From contig DATNJF010000161.1 of the NCBI GenBank assembly GCA_035604035.1, positions 1-10,198 of the forward strand: DNA of 10,198 nt. The letters run 5' to 3'. This document shows positions 8,836 through 10,198 of the stretch, in pieces. The notes beneath the pieces were generated by a model. The model ran no database searches. It was given only the letters and a program-made list of their open reading frames with translations, and was not told where the DNA came from. Origin of the DNA: DATARH01 sp035604035 (GTDB lineage: Bacteria > Pseudomonadota > Alphaproteobacteria > ATCC43930 > CGMCC-115725). Positions within the stretch are counted from its first letter, which is position 1. Each line of letters begins with the position of its first letter. Position numbers and translations under genes: made by a program.

Positions 8836-10198
8836 TCAGAAGTTGCGCTGCTCCAGCTCGACGTTGAGACCAAGCGAGCGCAGCTCCTTGACCAAGACGT
8901 TGAACGATTCCGGGATGCCGGCTTCGAAATTGTCGTCGCCGCGCACGATCGCCTCGTAGACCTTGGTACGGCCCGACACGTCGTCCGACTTGACCGTCAG
9001 CATCTCCTGCAAGGTGTAGGCGGAGCCGTAGGCTTCCAACGCCCACACCTCCATCTCGCCGAAGCGCTGGCCGCCGAATTGCGCCTTGCCGCCGAGCGGC
9101 TGCTGGGTGACGAGGCTGTACGGACCGATCGAGCGCGCGTGGATCTTATCGTCGACCAGGTGGTGCAGCTTCAGCATGTAGATGTAGCCGACCGTGACTT
9201 GGCGATCGAAGGCCTCGCCGGTGCGGCCGTCGACCAGGGTCACCTGGCCGGACGAGTGCAACCCGGCCTGATGCAACATCGCGACGATATCGTCCTCACG
9301 GGCGCCGTCGAACACCGGGCTCGCCATCGGCACGCCATGCGTCAGGTTGCCGGCGAGATCGACCAGCTCCGCATCTCCGAGCGCCTCGACCTCGCTCTTT
9401 TCCGGCCCCTCATAGACCTCGCCCAACAGCTTGCGCAGCTCGCCATTATTCTTCTTGTCGTTGCTGCGACGGATTTTCTCCATGACATCGCCGATACGCT
9501 GACCAATGCCAGCCGAAGCCCAGCCGAGATGGGTCTCGAGGATCTGCCCGACATTCATCCGGCTCGGTACGCCCAAGGGGTTCAGCACAATGTCGACCGG
9601 CTTACCGTCTTCGAGATACGGCATGTCCTCGGACGGAACGATGCGCGAGATGACGCCCTTGTTGCCGTGACGGCCGGCCATCTTGTCGCCGGGCTGCAGC
9701 TTGCGCTTCACCGCGACGAAGACCTTGACCATCTTCATCACGCCGGGTGGCAGCTCGTCGCCGCGTTGCAGCTTCTCAACTTTGTCCTCGAAGCGCTTGG
9801 TCAGCTCGGCGATGGCATCCGCCATCTGCTTCTTGAGCGCCTCGATATCGGCCATACGCTTGTCGTCGCGCACCGAAATCTCGCGCCAATTGGCGGTCGT
9901 GTACTCGCCGAGGATCGCCTCGGTGAGCTTGGTCCCGGACTTCATCTTGTTGGGCCCGGAATCGGCGACCTGACCGACGAGCAGCTCCTTCATGCGCGCC
10001 GAGAAGCTGCGTTCGAGAATGGCGCGCTCGTCGTCGCGGTCCTTGGCGAGACGCTCGATCTCAGCCCGCTCGATGGCCAGCGCGCGCTCATCCTTTTCGA
10101 CGCCGCGGCGCGAGAACACCCGCACTTCAACGATGGTGCCCGAGACCCCCGGTGGCAGGCGCAGCGAGGTGTCGCGCACATCCGATGCCTTCTCACCG
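8836..10198 (-). CDS. rpoB: DNA-directed RNA polymerase subunit beta, C-terminal part (5' end beyond the window)
   Basis: The frame is open to the window edge and reads GEKASDVRDTSLRLPPGVSG, so the gene starts outside; the GTG at 10177-10179 is an internal Val codon, not a start. About 453 residues are visible, roughly the last third of RpoB (E. coli 1342). Counting from that Val, a charged, probably helical stretch runs over residues about 35-140, the lineage-variable region. It is followed by the active-site segment KVFVAVKRKLQPGDKMAGRHGNKGV (152-176), conserved VDIVLNPLGVPSRMN (195-209), and the C-terminal QQPLGGKAQFGGQRFGEMEVWALEAYG (359-385) that contacts beta'. It ends SLGLNVELEQRNF with a TGA stop at 8836-8838. 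The rifampicin-resistance region lies outside the window. rpoC follows after 100 bases. Confidence 0.99.
   Translation of the reverse strand, partial: GEKASDVRDTSLRLPPGVSGTIVEVRVFSRRGVEKDERALAIERAEIERLAKDRDDERAILERSFSARMKELLVGQVADSGPNKMKSGTKLTEAILGEYTTANWREISVRDDKRMADIEALKKQMADAIAELTKRFEDKVEKLQRGDELPPGVMKMVKVFVAVKRKLQPGDKMAGRHGNKGVISRIVPSEDMPYLEDGKPVDIVLNPLGVPSRMNVGQILETHLGWASAGIGQRIGDVMEKIRRSNDKKNNGELRKLLGEVYEGPEKSEVEALGDAELVDLAGNLTHGVPMASPVFDGAREDDIVAMLHQAGLHSSGQVTLVDGRTGEAFDRQVTVGYIYMLKLHHLVDDKIHARSIGPYSLVTQQPLGGKAQFGGQRFGEMEVWALEAYGSAYTLQEMLTVKSDDVSGRTKVYEAIVRGDDNFEAGIPESFNVLVKELRSLGLNVELEQRNF

Overview
This window is a core housekeeping segment from a GC-rich bacterium, most likely an alphaproteobacterium. 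The protein signatures fit best with the Rhodospirillales/Acetobacterales side of the class: the RpoC N-terminus starting MNELMNIFGQ, S12 starting MPTINQLIR and ending SKYGAKRPR, a 156-residue S7 ending AFSHYRW, and a 396-residue EF-Tu with the CALEGREPE insert. The placement rests on remembered family sequences, not on a search.

All genes lie on the minus strand and read from high to low coordinates: rpoB (3' third only, cut by the window edge), rpoC, rpsL, rpsG, fusA, tuf. This is the classic end of the rpoBC operon followed by the str operon. The products are the two large catalytic RNA polymerase subunits, two 30S proteins (S12 and S7), and the two GTPase elongation factors (EF-G and EF-Tu). 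All reading frames are intact and of normal family length, and the catalytic and metal-binding motifs are present. No tRNA, rRNA, mobile element, CRISPR array or accessory gene was found.

The less routine content is in the spacers. The 276-base rpoC-rpsL gap holds, in transcription order, an 11-bp perfect hairpin after the rpoC stop, a near-consensus sigma70-type promoter (TTGACC, 17 bases, TATATT) with an all-G/C discriminator, and a hairpin at the predicted 5' end of the transcript followed by five U. The 89-base rpsG-fusA gap holds a hairpin plus U6, which looks like an intrinsic terminator or attenuator inside the operon, then a second hairpin abutting the fusA Shine-Dalgarno. The 100-base rpoB-rpoC gap holds a tandem 9-mer and a GC-rich hairpin. 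A 9-bp hairpin at the end of tuf includes its stop codon. By contrast rpsL-rpsG (11 bases) and fusA-tuf (19 bases) are tightly packed, each with a clear Shine-Dalgarno.

I see no undescribed multi-gene system here. The best leads are the candidate attenuators that could set the ratio of ribosomal proteins to elongation factors, and an unusual Gln next to the catalytic His of EF-Tu.
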